From Chthonomonas sp. UBA2362 (GTDB taxonomy: Bacteria > Armatimonadota > Fimbriimonadia > Fimbriimonadales > Fimbriimonadaceae): a stretch of 64,000 bases of DNA. The DNA is taken from assembly GCA_002344135.1 (NCBI GenBank), contig DDTO01000009.1, positions 91,804-155,803 of the forward strand. Direction: 5' to 3'. The notes under the pieces are model-generated. The model searched no databases and was not told the DNA's origin. It was given only the letters and a program-made list of their open reading frames with translations. Shown piece after piece: positions 26,046 through 33,868 of the stretch (position 1 is the first letter of the stretch; every line of letters starts with the position of its first letter). The position numbers were made by a program, and so were the translations under genes.

Positions 26046-26281
26046 GCGCCGACAGAGCGCTGGAGAGCCTCGACGTGAAGGCCGGTCGTCATCAGCCAAG
26101 CGGTCGCTCGCTGAATCTCCTCGACCGGGCCTTCGAGCCGAATCTGCACCCAGCCGAAATCGGTATCGACGTTCGCCTTGAGAATCGTGACCTTGACGTT
26201 GAACTCCCGAGCGATCCGCCACAGCCAGGGCTCGTCCACCGCTTCGCGGCGTGCCGTCAAGTTGATGTCGACTTCAGCCAT
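26042..26281 (-). CDS. Stand-alone NIL domain protein
   Basis: The 79 residues match the ferredoxin-like NIL domain that is normally attached to the C-terminus of the methionine ABC transporter ATPase MetN or to ferredoxins, where it senses a ligand. The pattern VKVTILKANVD, GWVQIRLEG and a final amphipathic helix are typical. Here it stands alone, without MetN. It overlaps coaX by 8 nt and the esterase by 4 nt, so all three are made together. A sensor or regulator role is inference. Confidence 0.78.
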   Translation of the reverse strand: MAEVDINLTARREAVDEPWLWRIAREFNVKVTILKANVDTDFGWVQIRLEGPVEEIQRATAWLMTTGLHVEALQRSVGA

Positions 26282-27047
26282 CGCGCCGAAGTGTACCGCT
26301 CCGTTCCCAGGCGATTCTCAGCCCGTCGAGCGTCAAGTTCGGTTCGTACCGTTCGATCTGGTCGCAAAGCCCGACGAAGATGCCGCCGAGGCCCCCCGTG
26401 GACAGAACTCGAGCCCCCCCGAGTTCGGACGAGATCCGTGAGGCGAGGGCGTCGATCGCTCCGGCGTAGCCGAGCATCACCCCCGACTGAATCGAGGCCA
26501 CCGTACTGGTGCCAATCGCGCGCTCCGGCGCGACGAGGGGTATCTGCGGCAGTTTGGCGGTCCGTGTGAAGAGCGCCTCCATCGAGACGGTCGGGCCCGG
26601 CAGGATCGCTCCCCCGACGTAGACTCCATCTCGCGAGACGGCATCGAACGTCGTAGCCGTGCCGAAGTCCACCACTACGAGGGGAGGCTCGATCAGGGCG
26701 AGCGCGGCCAGGGCGTTGGCGATTCGGTCGGCTCCCACCGCGTGGGGCGGATCGTATTCGACCGGAAGGCCGACTTGGTCGCCGGCGGTCAAGAAGAAAG
26801 AGGGCGCATGCAGCCACTTTTCGCAGAGCCTTTGCAGGTCATGGTCCATGCGCGGGACGACGCTCGCCACCGCGACTCCCGAAGCGCGAAAAGGAACTCC
26901 GGCAAGGTCGGCGAACCCTTTAAGCTTCACCGCAAGCTCGTCCTCGGTCTCTGCCGAGTTGGTCCCGAATCGCCAAACGGCGACCCAGCGCCCATCCCAC
27001 ACCCCCACGACGGTGTTCGTGTTGCCGACGTCGATCGCCCACAGCAT
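26274..27047 (-). CDS. coaX: Type III pantothenate kinase
   Basis: CoaX phosphorylates pantothenate, the first step of coenzyme A synthesis. Family marks in the 257 residues are the phosphate-binding AIDVGNTNT at the N-terminus, GADRIANALAA near residue 102, and VVDFGTATTFDAVS near residue 122. GGAILPGPTVSMEALF and the C-terminal STGGLG follow. The start MLWAIDVGN is fixed by the fold; the frame is open far upstream but overlaps the permease gene. It begins 8 nt after the permease stop. Confidence 0.94.
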   Translation of the reverse strand: MLWAIDVGNTNTVVGVWDGRWVAVWRFGTNSAETEDELAVKLKGFADLAGVPFRASGVAVASVVPRMDHDLQRLCEKWLHAPSFFLTAGDQVGLPVEYDPPHAVGADRIANALAALALIEPPLVVVDFGTATTFDAVSRDGVYVGGAILPGPTVSMEALFTRTAKLPQIPLVAPERAIGTSTVASIQSGVMLGYAGAIDALASRISSELGGARVLSTGGLGGIFVGLCDQIERYEPNLTLDGLRIAWERSGTLRRDG

Positions 27048-27055
27048 GGGCCGGA

Positions 27056-28348
27056 TTATGAGCCCCGCGCCCATCGGCGAAATGCCGCTTCGGCGACGAA
27101 GCATGCGGGCACCAGGACGGCCATCGTGATCAAGGCCTGAGGAGCGACGCGCGACACATAGACCGAGAGGACACCAAACATTGCCAGACAGACCACGACG
27201 GCGCAAACGAGTAGCCAGCGCTTCGCCCCCGTCTGAGAAGCGATGCGCAGATGGCCCGCGTTGACCGCTGCATAGATCAAGAGGAAGGCCGCGCTGCCCA
27301 TCATCGCGACGCTGGCGAGATCGAAAAGGAGGATGAAGACCACGACGATCCCTGCGGTCCATAACAGGCCGTTCGTGCCCTGCAGAAACCGTCGCTTGCC
27401 GAGCGAAGCCGGCAACTCGCGATCCTGCGCCACGAGGGTGGCGTCGTTCGACGCCCCGAAGAGGGTCGCGTTGATCGCCGACGCCGTGGAAAAGAGGGCG
27501 GCGATGGCGATAAGCTTGAACCCGAGTTGTCCTAGGAACGGCTTGGCAGCTTCAGCGAGGGCATGATCCCGGGCTGCGGCGATTTGGGCGATCGTGAGGT
27601 TGCCGATGACCGCCACCGAGACCGCGACGTAGATCACCGCGACGGCAAAGACGCTGAGATACAGCGCCTTCGGCAACATCTTCTGAGGATCGCTCATGTT
27701 GGCGGCGGCGTTCGTCACGAGGCCGAAGCCTTCGTAGCCGATGAACAGCACTCCCGCCCCGAACAAGACGCTTTCGAAGGCCGGCCACGTGGAGACTGCC
27801 AGGCGTTCGGGCTGGACGAACATCAAGCCGCCGATCGCGAAGAGTACCAGGAAGGCGAGCTTGATCGCGACGATGATCGACTCCCAGCGTCCGACCGACC
27901 CCGCACCGAGCATGTTGACGCCGGTGAACAGGAGCACCACCCCAATGGCGAATCCCTTGAGCATGGTCGATGTGGGATCGGTGGTGAAGAAAGTCGCTAG
28001 GTACGCCGCAAAGCCGTGAGCGTAAAGGGCGAGGCTGATCAAGTAACCGATCCACATGAAGAGGTTAATGCCGCCGCTCAGAACACCGATTCCGAAGCTG
28101 CGGACGAGGAACTCGACCGCCCCGCCGGAACTGGGGAACTTTGCTCCCAGCTTTGCATAGGAGTAGGTCGAGAACCAGGCCACGAAACCTCCGATGAGGA
28201 ACGCCAAGGGCATTGCCGAACCGGCCGCTTGGGCGACGACGCCGAGAATCGAGAAAATTCCGGCCCCGATCATTCCCCCGATCCCGATGCTGACCGCGCC
28301 GAACAACCCGATGCGCTGACTTCGCTCGGCCGAAGGGGCTGCACTCAT
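27056..28348 (-). CDS. APC-superfamily amino acid permease
   Basis: A 430-residue permease with about 12 membrane helices. It opens with the family's IGIGGMIGAGIFSILG in helix 1. Later motifs are FVAWFSTYSYAKLGAKFPSSGGAVEFL and FIGYEGFGLVTNAAANM. Members import amino acids or related amines with protons; the substrate is not readable. It is the first gene of the operon with coaX. Import of a pantothenate precursor would fit that company but is speculation. The start MSAAPSAERSQ lies 7 nt after a TATAGT box, so the message is probably leaderless. It is divergent from the ECF sigma gene. Confidence 0.88.
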   Translation of the reverse strand: MSAAPSAERSQRIGLFGAVSIGIGGMIGAGIFSILGVVAQAAGSAMPLAFLIGGFVAWFSTYSYAKLGAKFPSSGGAVEFLVRSFGIGVLSGGINLFMWIGYLISLALYAHGFAAYLATFFTTDPTSTMLKGFAIGVVLLFTGVNMLGAGSVGRWESIIVAIKLAFLVLFAIGGLMFVQPERLAVSTWPAFESVLFGAGVLFIGYEGFGLVTNAAANMSDPQKMLPKALYLSVFAVAVIYVAVSVAVIGNLTIAQIAAARDHALAEAAKPFLGQLGFKLIAIAALFSTASAINATLFGASNDATLVAQDRELPASLGKRRFLQGTNGLLWTAGIVVVFILLFDLASVAMMGSAAFLLIYAAVNAGHLRIASQTGAKRWLLVCAVVVCLAMFGVLSVYVSRVAPQALITMAVLVPACFVAEAAFRRWARGS

Positions 28349-28355
28349 AGGCGCC

Positions 28356-28361
28356 ACTATA
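28356..28361 (-). promoter_or_regulatory. -10 box TATAGT of the permease-coaX operon
   Basis: TATAGT on the minus strand is followed by only 7 nt before the permease ATG, with no ribosome binding site in between. No clear -35 hexamer is seen. Confidence 0.5.
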
Positions 28362-28407
28362 CTTTCCGGGTTCGACGCAAAGGTCCCGACGCGAATAGGA
28401 CCTTCTT

Positions 28408-28434
28408 GGAAACGTTGGGGAACCCCGAGCGTCC
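28408..28434 (+). promoter_or_regulatory. ECF-type promoter, probably autoregulatory
   Basis: GGAAAC at 28408-28413, a 16-nt spacer and CGTCC at 28430-28434 match the pattern of ECF sigma promoters (GGAAC-N16/17-CGTC). The spacer holds the palindrome GGGGAACCCC. It sits about 30 nt before the sigma-factor start, so the sigma factor probably transcribes its own operon. Confidence 0.65.
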
Positions 28435-28464
28435 TACAGTGTGATATCCATGCTAAGGAGCACG

Positions 28465-29091
28465 GTGAGGTTGAATACAGGGATGCCGGGTCGCACCATG
28501 TCATCGCCCTACGTGATCGACGGCGATTCGGATGAAGCGCTGGTCGACCGCGCTCGTCGCGGCGATTTCGTCGCCTTCGAAAAGCTGTTCGAAAGGCACC
28601 GCGCGATGGTCTACCGCTACGCCTACCAAATGGCGCCCCGTCGCGACGACGCCGAAGACGTCGTCCAGGAGGTCTTTGTCCGGGCCTACCAGAACCTTCA
28701 TCGGTACCGGGACGAAGCGAAGTTCACGACCTGGCTGCTCCGAATCGCAACGAATTTGGGCACCGACCGTGCCCGCATGGCCCAGCGCAGACAGAATCTC
28801 GAGCAACAGGAAGCTGCCGGCGCCCTGACGTGGATGACCGAAGGGGTGACCGAGGATCCGGTTCACAACTTGGAGTCCGACCGGCGCGTGGCGGCCTTAC
28901 GAAAGGCCCTCGCCGCGCTTCCGGTCCACCATCGAAACGTAATCGTCCTTCGGGACCTGGAAGAAAGAGAGTATCCCGAAATCGCAGAGATCCTCGGCTG
29001 TACGATCGGCGGCGCGAAACTTCGCGTCCTCCGCGCTCGCCGCGCCCTGAGAGATCGAGTGGCCCCCCTCCTCGAGGAGGATGCACGATGA
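28465..29091 (+). CDS. ECF-type RNA polymerase sigma factor
   Basis: A sigma-70 family protein of about 208 residues with regions 2 and 4 only. Region 2 includes FEKLFERHRAMVYRYAYQM and AEDVVQEVFVRAYQNL; region 4 includes LPVHHRNVIVLRDLEEREYPEIAEI with an HTH (LGCTIGGAKLRVLRAR). The start is uncertain. AAGGAG at 28455-28460 fits GTG 28465 or TTG 28471, while ATG codons at 28450, 28483 and 28498 are in frame. The stop overlaps the anti-sigma ATG (ATGA). An ECF-type promoter lies just upstream, implying autoregulation. Confidence 0.92.
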   Translation: MRLNTGMPGRTMSSPYVIDGDSDEALVDRARRGDFVAFEKLFERHRAMVYRYAYQMAPRRDDAEDVVQEVFVRAYQNLHRYRDEAKFTTWLLRIATNLGTDRARMAQRRQNLEQQEAAGALTWMTEGVTEDPVHNLESDRRVAALRKALAALPVHHRNVIVLRDLEEREYPEIAEILGCTIGGAKLRVLRARRALRDRVAPLLEEDAR

Positions 29092-29822
29092 AAGACAAGA
29101 GAAAGGACCTATTGATCGCATATGCCTTCGGCGACTTGACCGAAGAAGAAATGGCAGCGTTCGAGGCGAACGATGCCGAAAGAGCCGAATTGGATCGGCT
29201 CGCCCGCCTTCGCGGGGATTTGAAGCACCTTAACAGCGTTCCCGAGTGCCAGCTTTCGGTCGAGCGTGTCCGCGACGCGATTCTCCAACGCGAAATCCGA
29301 CAGCGACGGGATTGGAAGCCGTGGATCGTGGCGATGCCCGCGGCAGCCGCGCTAGCATTGCTGGCGTTCTTCGCAACTCGACCGGGAGATGCCCCGGTTG
29401 CTCCCAATGCCAATCCGATCGTCGTTGAGTCCGCCGAGCAGAAGCCGTTCGTGGTCCGGTCCGAGCCCGACCTCGTCACCTCGCCGCCAATCACCGACGC
29501 CGATGTCGTCCAACTCGTCGGCATCACGCTCTCCGCGTTGGGAGCGCGCCCAGTGTCGACCGACGAGCCCGTTCGGGTGGCCAGCCTCGAACGAAAGAGC
29601 CCGACCGTCCCGCGACGGAGGACCACGCCGACTGCTGTCGCGATCCGGTCCGAATCCAAGAAGGAATCCACTCACGATCGAACCACGCCCGTCGCGGCGC
29701 CCACGACACAACCCCAGCCCATCGAGCCGATCGTCATGATCAGCAACGATGAGGACAAGACGACCGGGGCTCGCCGAGCCAATGAGGTAGAAACGTCAAA
29801 CGATGTTGTTATCGGCGGTTAG
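29088..29822 (+). CDS. Membrane-anchored anti-sigma factor
   Basis: A 244-residue protein translated by ATGA overlap with the sigma gene. The N-terminal 70 residues (AYAFGDLTEEEMAAFEAN and following helices) resemble anti-sigma domains but lack the HxxxCxxC zinc motif. A single membrane helix (WIVAMPAAAALALLAFFA) lies near residues 78-96. The outer part is a Pro/Thr/Arg-rich, probably disordered tail of about 145 residues. It should hold the sigma factor at the membrane until a signal releases it. Its last 20 nt overlap the HtrA-like gene. Confidence 0.8.
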   Translation: MKDKRKDLLIAYAFGDLTEEEMAAFEANDAERAELDRLARLRGDLKHLNSVPECQLSVERVRDAILQREIRQRRDWKPWIVAMPAAAALALLAFFATRPGDAPVAPNANPIVVESAEQKPFVVRSEPDLVTSPPITDADVVQLVGITLSALGARPVSTDEPVRVASLERKSPTVPRRRTTPTAVAIRSESKKESTHDRTTPVAAPTTQPQPIEPIVMISNDEDKTTGARRANEVETSNDVVIGG

Positions 29823-30798
29823 CTTAGGACTGGTTCTGGCGGGCGACCCCGTTCAACTCTCTCCCGAAGAGCAGAGGGCTTGGGATCGCATCGGCCAATC
29901 TTGCGTCGTTCTCCAGTCCGGAGGATTCCCGACGGGAACCGCCATCCTTCTCGATCGATCGGGCCACTTCATGGCGCATCGAAGCGTCGTTCTCTCCGAC
30001 CGCGTCGAAGCAACGCTTCGAAGCGGCAAGAAGGTCTCTCTCCGACTGATCTTCACCGACGAGCCGACCCAGCTGAGCCTGCTCGCCGCGGATAAGTGGG
30101 ATGAGCCCGGAATGGCCCCCGTGACGGTCACCGACGGCGCCGGCCTGGTCGGTCGCCCAATGCTCGCCGCGCTGCCGACTGGCCCCGTACGGGGCGAATT
30201 CGTCTCGACGGATCGAGTGGGCGTCGTGCAGCCTTCGAAGCGGTACGTTCCCCTCTCCGAGATTCGCTTCGAGACGCCGGGCCAGCGATTTGGGGGCGCA
30301 ATGGTTTTTGGCTTCGACGGCCGCCTAGCGGGCGTCCTCAGCGCCACACTCAAGGAAACGTCCGGGGAAGCCGACCTTTCGATCGGCCGGCCGCTCACTG
30401 CGGGCACCATCGATGACATTGCGCGTGCGCAGGCCAGCCGGTTCGGGCCGAGTTCGATGACGGTAGGCTATTCGCTTGGACCTGAAATACTTATTCGGGT
30501 CGTCGAGGGCTTTCGCTCGCCGTCCCAACGACCGATCCACCCTTCGATCGGCTGTTTCTTCAAGGACATTCTTGGTGTAGGGATTCAGATCGAAGTGGTG
30601 ATGCCGAATTCGCCGGCAGCCGTCGGCGGTATGCAGGTGGGTGACGTCATCGTCAAAGCCGGCGATCAGACTATCAACACTTCGCAGGACTTGGCGGTCT
30701 TTCTATTCCGGCAGAAGCCCGGAACGTCCATCACGCTCTTGGCAAGACGAAACGGAATGGGGATCACCCTGCCGATCGTGGTCGGCCGAGCCGATTAG
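29803..30798 (+). CDS. HtrA/DegS-like protein with PDZ domain, catalytic triad apparently lost
   Basis: A 331-residue exported protein: signal peptide 1-14, trypsin-like fold about 30-220, PDZ domain about 240-331 (VMPNSPAAVGGMQVGDVIVKAGD). Its layout is that of DegS/MucD proteases that cleave anti-sigma factors. Aligning by eye, the usual TNxHVV reads AHRSVV, DLAVLK reads TQLSLLA and GNSGGP reads QRFGGA, so His, Asp and Ser all appear replaced. It is probably a pseudoprotease that senses or binds rather than cuts. It overlaps the anti-sigma gene and belongs to the same operon. Its stop shares TTAG with tatA. Confidence 0.82.
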   Translation: MLLSAVSLGLVLAGDPVQLSPEEQRAWDRIGQSCVVLQSGGFPTGTAILLDRSGHFMAHRSVVLSDRVEATLRSGKKVSLRLIFTDEPTQLSLLAADKWDEPGMAPVTVTDGAGLVGRPMLAALPTGPVRGEFVSTDRVGVVQPSKRYVPLSEIRFETPGQRFGGAMVFGFDGRLAGVLSATLKETSGEADLSIGRPLTAGTIDDIARAQASRFGPSSMTVGYSLGPEILIRVVEGFRSPSQRPIHPSIGCFFKDILGVGIQIEVVMPNSPAAVGGMQVGDVIVKAGDQTINTSQDLAVFLFRQKPGTSITLLARRNGMGITLPIVVGRAD

Positions 30799-31052
30799 GC
30801 GACGGGGTCTGCCGGCTTCGAAGTCACGTCGGTCTCTTCCTTCGACTCCTCGATGGCCTTGTTGAGCGTTTTCTTTCCCTCGTCGAGACCTTTCTGAAGC
30901 TCGCCGACGCCTCGGCCCACACCGCGCATCAACTCGGGGATCTTTTTCGCCCCGAACAAAAGCACCACGATCACGAGAATGACGACCAGTTCTTGGGTGC
31001 CCAAGCCCAACGCGAGGGGCGCGGCGAGGCTCTTCATTTCGACGATGCTCAT
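30795..31052 (-). CDS. tatA: Sec-independent protein translocase TatA/E family
   Basis: An 85-residue TatA-type protein that forms the pore of the twin-arginine pathway for folded proteins. It has one N-terminal membrane helix (LVVILVIVVLLFG), the hinge FGAKKIPELMRG, an amphipathic helix and a charged tail. tatB and tatC are not nearby. A possible substrate in the window is the amidohydrolase at 12.2 kb. The start at 31052 has TATACT ending 9 nt upstream; MKSLAAP at 31037 is an alternative. Confidence 0.92.
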   Translation of the reverse strand: MSIVEMKSLAAPLALGLGTQELVVILVIVVLLFGAKKIPELMRGVGRGVGELQKGLDEGKKTLNKAIEESKEETDVTSKPADPVA

Positions 31053-31118
31053 GCTGGCTCCAGTATAGACGGATTGCTCCGCTATCCTATTCAGACGCCG
31101 GGCGTCGCCGGGCGTTCG

Positions 31119-31283
31119 CTACTCCGTTTCGTCGACCTCGGCGATGTCGTCGTGATGACGGCAGTCGGTTCGCCAAGCCCTCAGGCGCTCTTGGTCGAGC
31201 CGCTCGAGGGGAGCCTTTCCGTCCGGATCGACGCAGTCGTCGCGAGGAGCGGCGTTTGGTGTCGGGTGTTCGCTTTCTCTCAT
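31119..31283 (-). CDS. Possible small acidic hypothetical protein
   Basis: A 54-residue frame (MRESEHPTPN to DIAEVDETE) has GC-rich third codon positions and a charged, natural composition, better than the frames on the other strand. The frame is open upstream, so the start is uncertain (ATG 31283 or 31310). No clear ribosome site or homologue. It would lie 66 nt upstream of tatA on the same strand. Confidence 0.35.
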   Translation of the reverse strand: MRESEHPTPNAAPRDDCVDPDGKAPLERLDQERLRAWRTDCRHHDDIAEVDETE

Positions 31284-31471
31284 AGGCAATGTCCAAGTGA
31301 TGGATGCCATATCCGCGGAGAATGTCGCGGAAACTCCTCCCATTGCGCGAAAAGAGGCAACGGCTATCTCGGTGATCGAGGGCTGAATCACGCAAATCGC
31401 TTGGTGCGTGCCGGCTTCGGCAACGGCATAAGGAAGATGGCGGCACAAGACGGCAGAAGCGGAGGCTTCGA
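31284..31471 (+). other. Intergenic stretch without a convincing gene
   Basis: With the small uncertain gene at 31119-31283 this forms the longest weakly coding part of the window (31053-31471). Frames exist on both strands but their codon use is mixed. It probably holds promoters for the divergent neighbours; I see no clear -35/-10 pair. Confidence 0.4.
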
Positions 31472-31780
31472 ATGAGAATCGAACGCATCGATTACGCCGC
31501 GCGTGCTCGAGATCGGCTGGAAAGCGCCCTAAGGAAGGTCGGACCTGATCCGCCCGAACCCAACAGTGCCCAGCAGCGCCGAGCGATTGCCCAACAGGCA
31601 TTTCTAATGGCGCGTCAGGCGGTCGAGAAACGCCAAAGCCAGCCCGCGGCCGATAACCGCCCGGCACCGGCATCGACCGAGCGAGACCGTGAGGAACACC
31701 GAGCGGACCGCGAACGGAAAGAAAGCCAACGCTCAGGCTGGCGCAACCGCCGGGGCGCGGGGCTAGACATCGTCGTCTAG
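31472..31780 (+). CDS. Small basic hydrophilic hypothetical protein
   Basis: A 102-residue protein that I do not recognise. It starts at an ATG 6 nt after a perfect GGAGG (31461-31465), which is good evidence that it is translated. The first 55 residues can form helices (RARDRLESALRKVG, QQRRAIAQQAFLMARQAVEK); the rest is Arg/Glu-rich and low in complexity, ending in GLDIVV. No signal or membrane segment. It precedes holA by 46 nt, but holA has its own -10-like box. Confidence 0.6.
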   Translation: MRIERIDYAARARDRLESALRKVGPDPPEPNSAQQRRAIAQQAFLMARQAVEKRQSQPAADNRPAPASTERDREEHRADRERKESQRSGWRNRRGAGLDIVV

Positions 31781-31826
31781 AGCCCGTCCCGGCTCCGATC
31801 CCCTCGCGTCGGTCAGAATCGGACCG

Positions 31827-32909
31827 ATGAAGGTCGATTGGGACAAAGCCCTCCGCAGCAGGGTGCTCCTCATTTTCGGCGAAGAGGATGCGCTTCGACG
31901 CAAGGCACTCGAAGAACTCTTCACGCGAGCCGAATTGGGGTCCGACGACTTTAACTTCGAGATTCTCACCGCGGGTGATGGACGCGCGCCCCAAGACTGG
32001 CTAGCAGCGGTTTCCACGACGCCCTTCCTCGGCGACCGTCGCACGGTCGTCGTGCGGCATCTACTTCGGATCGATACTCCCAAGGAGGCTGGCGTTGCCT
32101 CGGGCGCGCTGACGAGTCTTCCCGAGTCGGCGCGGCTCGTGCTCGTCGGCGACGACGAGGGCGGGGACGAACGAAAGCGCGAGCGAATGGCCCGTATCGC
32201 GACCGCGTGGGAGAAGTTCGTCTCCGACGAGAAGGGCCTGGTCATTCGGTGCACCGTCGATCCCAAGCAGACCGCCGCTCTGCTGGTAGCGGAAGCCAAG
32301 ATGCACGGTAAGGCTCTTTCGTCGGGAGGGGCGACTCTTCTGGCCGAGTATGTTGGCGGCAGCTACAGCCGCGGAATCGAGGAACTCGAGAAGTTGGCCT
32401 TCTTCGTGGGCGAAAGGGAGGCAATCAGGGAAGCCGACATCCGCCAGGTCGTCACGCCCTCCCGGGAGTGGAACGTCTTCTCGATGATCGACGCGGCCGT
32501 GGCGGGCAACACCGGCGCCGCCTTGCGCCAGCTTCATCTTATGCTTGAGGGAGCGGGAAGGCCGGACGAGGCGATCCCTCAGAGGATTCTCCCGCTTCTC
32601 TCTCGCCAGTTCCGCCTCATCTGGCAGGCCCGTCTCTGCGTTGAGGAGGGGACCAATCCAACGAATGCGTCCGAGAGCGTTCGCGCTCTCTTCCCCTCGC
32701 GGCCGAACCTTGCGAAGGAGACCTACGCCCAGGGCCGGGCGATGACGGCCGCGAGGCGTCTTTCGCTGGACCAGATTCGGGTCTGCATGCAAGCCTTGGC
32801 CGACGCCGACGCCCGACTGAAAGGCGCGCTGACTGGGTTCTCGGCGACGGAAACCCTCGAACGGCTGCTCCTCCAGATCGTCGACGCCGTCCAGCCTCGG
32901 GCCGCCTAG
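31827..32909 (+). CDS. holA: DNA polymerase III subunit delta
   Basis: HolA is the clamp-loader subunit that opens the sliding clamp. The 360 residues fit the family: N-terminal VLLIFGEEDALRRKALEEL, TPFLGDRRTVVVRHL near residue 66, and the middle LLAEYVGGSYSRGIEELEKLAFF. The C-terminal collar begins near residue 210 (VFSMIDAAVAGNTGAALRQL). A CAGAAT box ends 7 nt before the ATG. The next gene starts on the base after the stop. Confidence 0.9.
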   Translation: MKVDWDKALRSRVLLIFGEEDALRRKALEELFTRAELGSDDFNFEILTAGDGRAPQDWLAAVSTTPFLGDRRTVVVRHLLRIDTPKEAGVASGALTSLPESARLVLVGDDEGGDERKRERMARIATAWEKFVSDEKGLVIRCTVDPKQTAALLVAEAKMHGKALSSGGATLLAEYVGGSYSRGIEELEKLAFFVGEREAIREADIRQVVTPSREWNVFSMIDAAVAGNTGAALRQLHLMLEGAGRPDEAIPQRILPLLSRQFRLIWQARLCVEEGTNPTNASESVRALFPSRPNLAKETYAQGRAMTAARRLSLDQIRVCMQALADADARLKGALTGFSATETLERLLLQIVDAVQPRAA

Positions 32910-33818
32910 ATGCCAAAGATCAGCATCATTGTCGTGTCCTACGAGACTCGCGACCTTCTCCGTGAGTGCCTGGCGAGCCTGGGGGACGCGCATCAGGTCA
33001 TCGTCGTCGACAATGCCTCGACCGACGGCTCCGCCGACATGGTCGCCGCTGAATTCCCTCATATGCAGCTACTTCGGATGCCGAGGAATGTCGGCTTCGG
33101 GGCAGGGAACAACCGCGGCATGGAATCCGCCCATGGCGACCTCGTGCTTCTGCTCAACAGCGACGCGCGAGCCGAACCCGGCTCGATCGAACAGTTGGCA
33201 GAAGTCTTCGGCGATGAGACCGTCGTGGCTGCCGGTGGACGGCTCCTGAACCCGGACGGCAGCGTCCAGCGCTCTTGTGCAGGGCCGCTCACGCTCTGGG
33301 CGCTCTTCTGCGAGCAGACGTATCTAGAGCGCCTTTTTCCCCGGTTCCGGCTGCTCAGCCCCTATTGGCTCACCGAACGATTGCCGGACGACCGTCCCAG
33401 CGATGTTGCCCAAGTCATGGGGGCCTGCCTCATGATGCGACCCGTCGAGCGCTTCGACGACCGGTTCTTCCTCTATTGCGAGGACACCGAGCTTTGCCGC
33501 CGTCTTTCTCGTCACGGGCGAATCCTCTATGTCCCGAACGCAGTCTTTCGCCACGAACTAGGCGGAAGCAGCCGCCAGGAGCGCTGGCGGGCGGTGGCAC
33601 GATACAACCGGGGAAAGGAACTCTACTTCGCGATCCATCAGGGTCGGCCGACGGCCGTGATCGCTTTCCTCATGAACCGCCTCGGCGCACTGCTGCGGTT
33701 GGGCGTCTGGACGCTGGCAACGCTCCTGACGCTTTGTGCCTGGCGTAGTTCCCGCGCTCGTATGGCGCTCTTCGGGCGGGTGTTGTTCGCGCCCGTCGTG
33801 CCGGACCGCGCCCGATAG
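32910..33818 (+). CDS. Family 2 glycosyltransferase, rhamnosyltransferase-like
   Basis: A 302-residue GT-A enzyme. The N-terminal domain has ISIIVVSYETRDLLRECL, the nucleotide-binding VVDNASTDGS, and a DxD-like LLLNSDA near residue 85. An acceptor-site segment FFLYCEDTELCRRL near residue 190 is typical of rhamnosyl or related transferases acting on lipid-linked or surface sugars. Hydrophobic stretches near the C-terminus (VWTLATLLTLCAW) suggest membrane contact. It begins at the base after the holA stop, so the two are cotranscribed although functionally unrelated. Confidence 0.88.
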   Translation: MPKISIIVVSYETRDLLRECLASLGDAHQVIVVDNASTDGSADMVAAEFPHMQLLRMPRNVGFGAGNNRGMESAHGDLVLLLNSDARAEPGSIEQLAEVFGDETVVAAGGRLLNPDGSVQRSCAGPLTLWALFCEQTYLERLFPRFRLLSPYWLTERLPDDRPSDVAQVMGACLMMRPVERFDDRFFLYCEDTELCRRLSRHGRILYVPNAVFRHELGGSSRQERWRAVARYNRGKELYFAIHQGRPTAVIAFLMNRLGALLRLGVWTLATLLTLCAWRSSRARMALFGRVLFAPVVPDRAR

Positions 33819-33868
33819 TTTCGCTGTCCCCGGCGATTCTGCCAAGATGGAGTCGGAGGGATGGAGTA

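Noticed and set aside
30993..31475. 160-residue plus-strand frame ending in ATGA overlap with the gene at 31472
   Set aside because: Its first part lies antisense to tatA, and the rest is Cys/Trp-rich with poor codon use. The downstream gene has its own perfect GGAGG.
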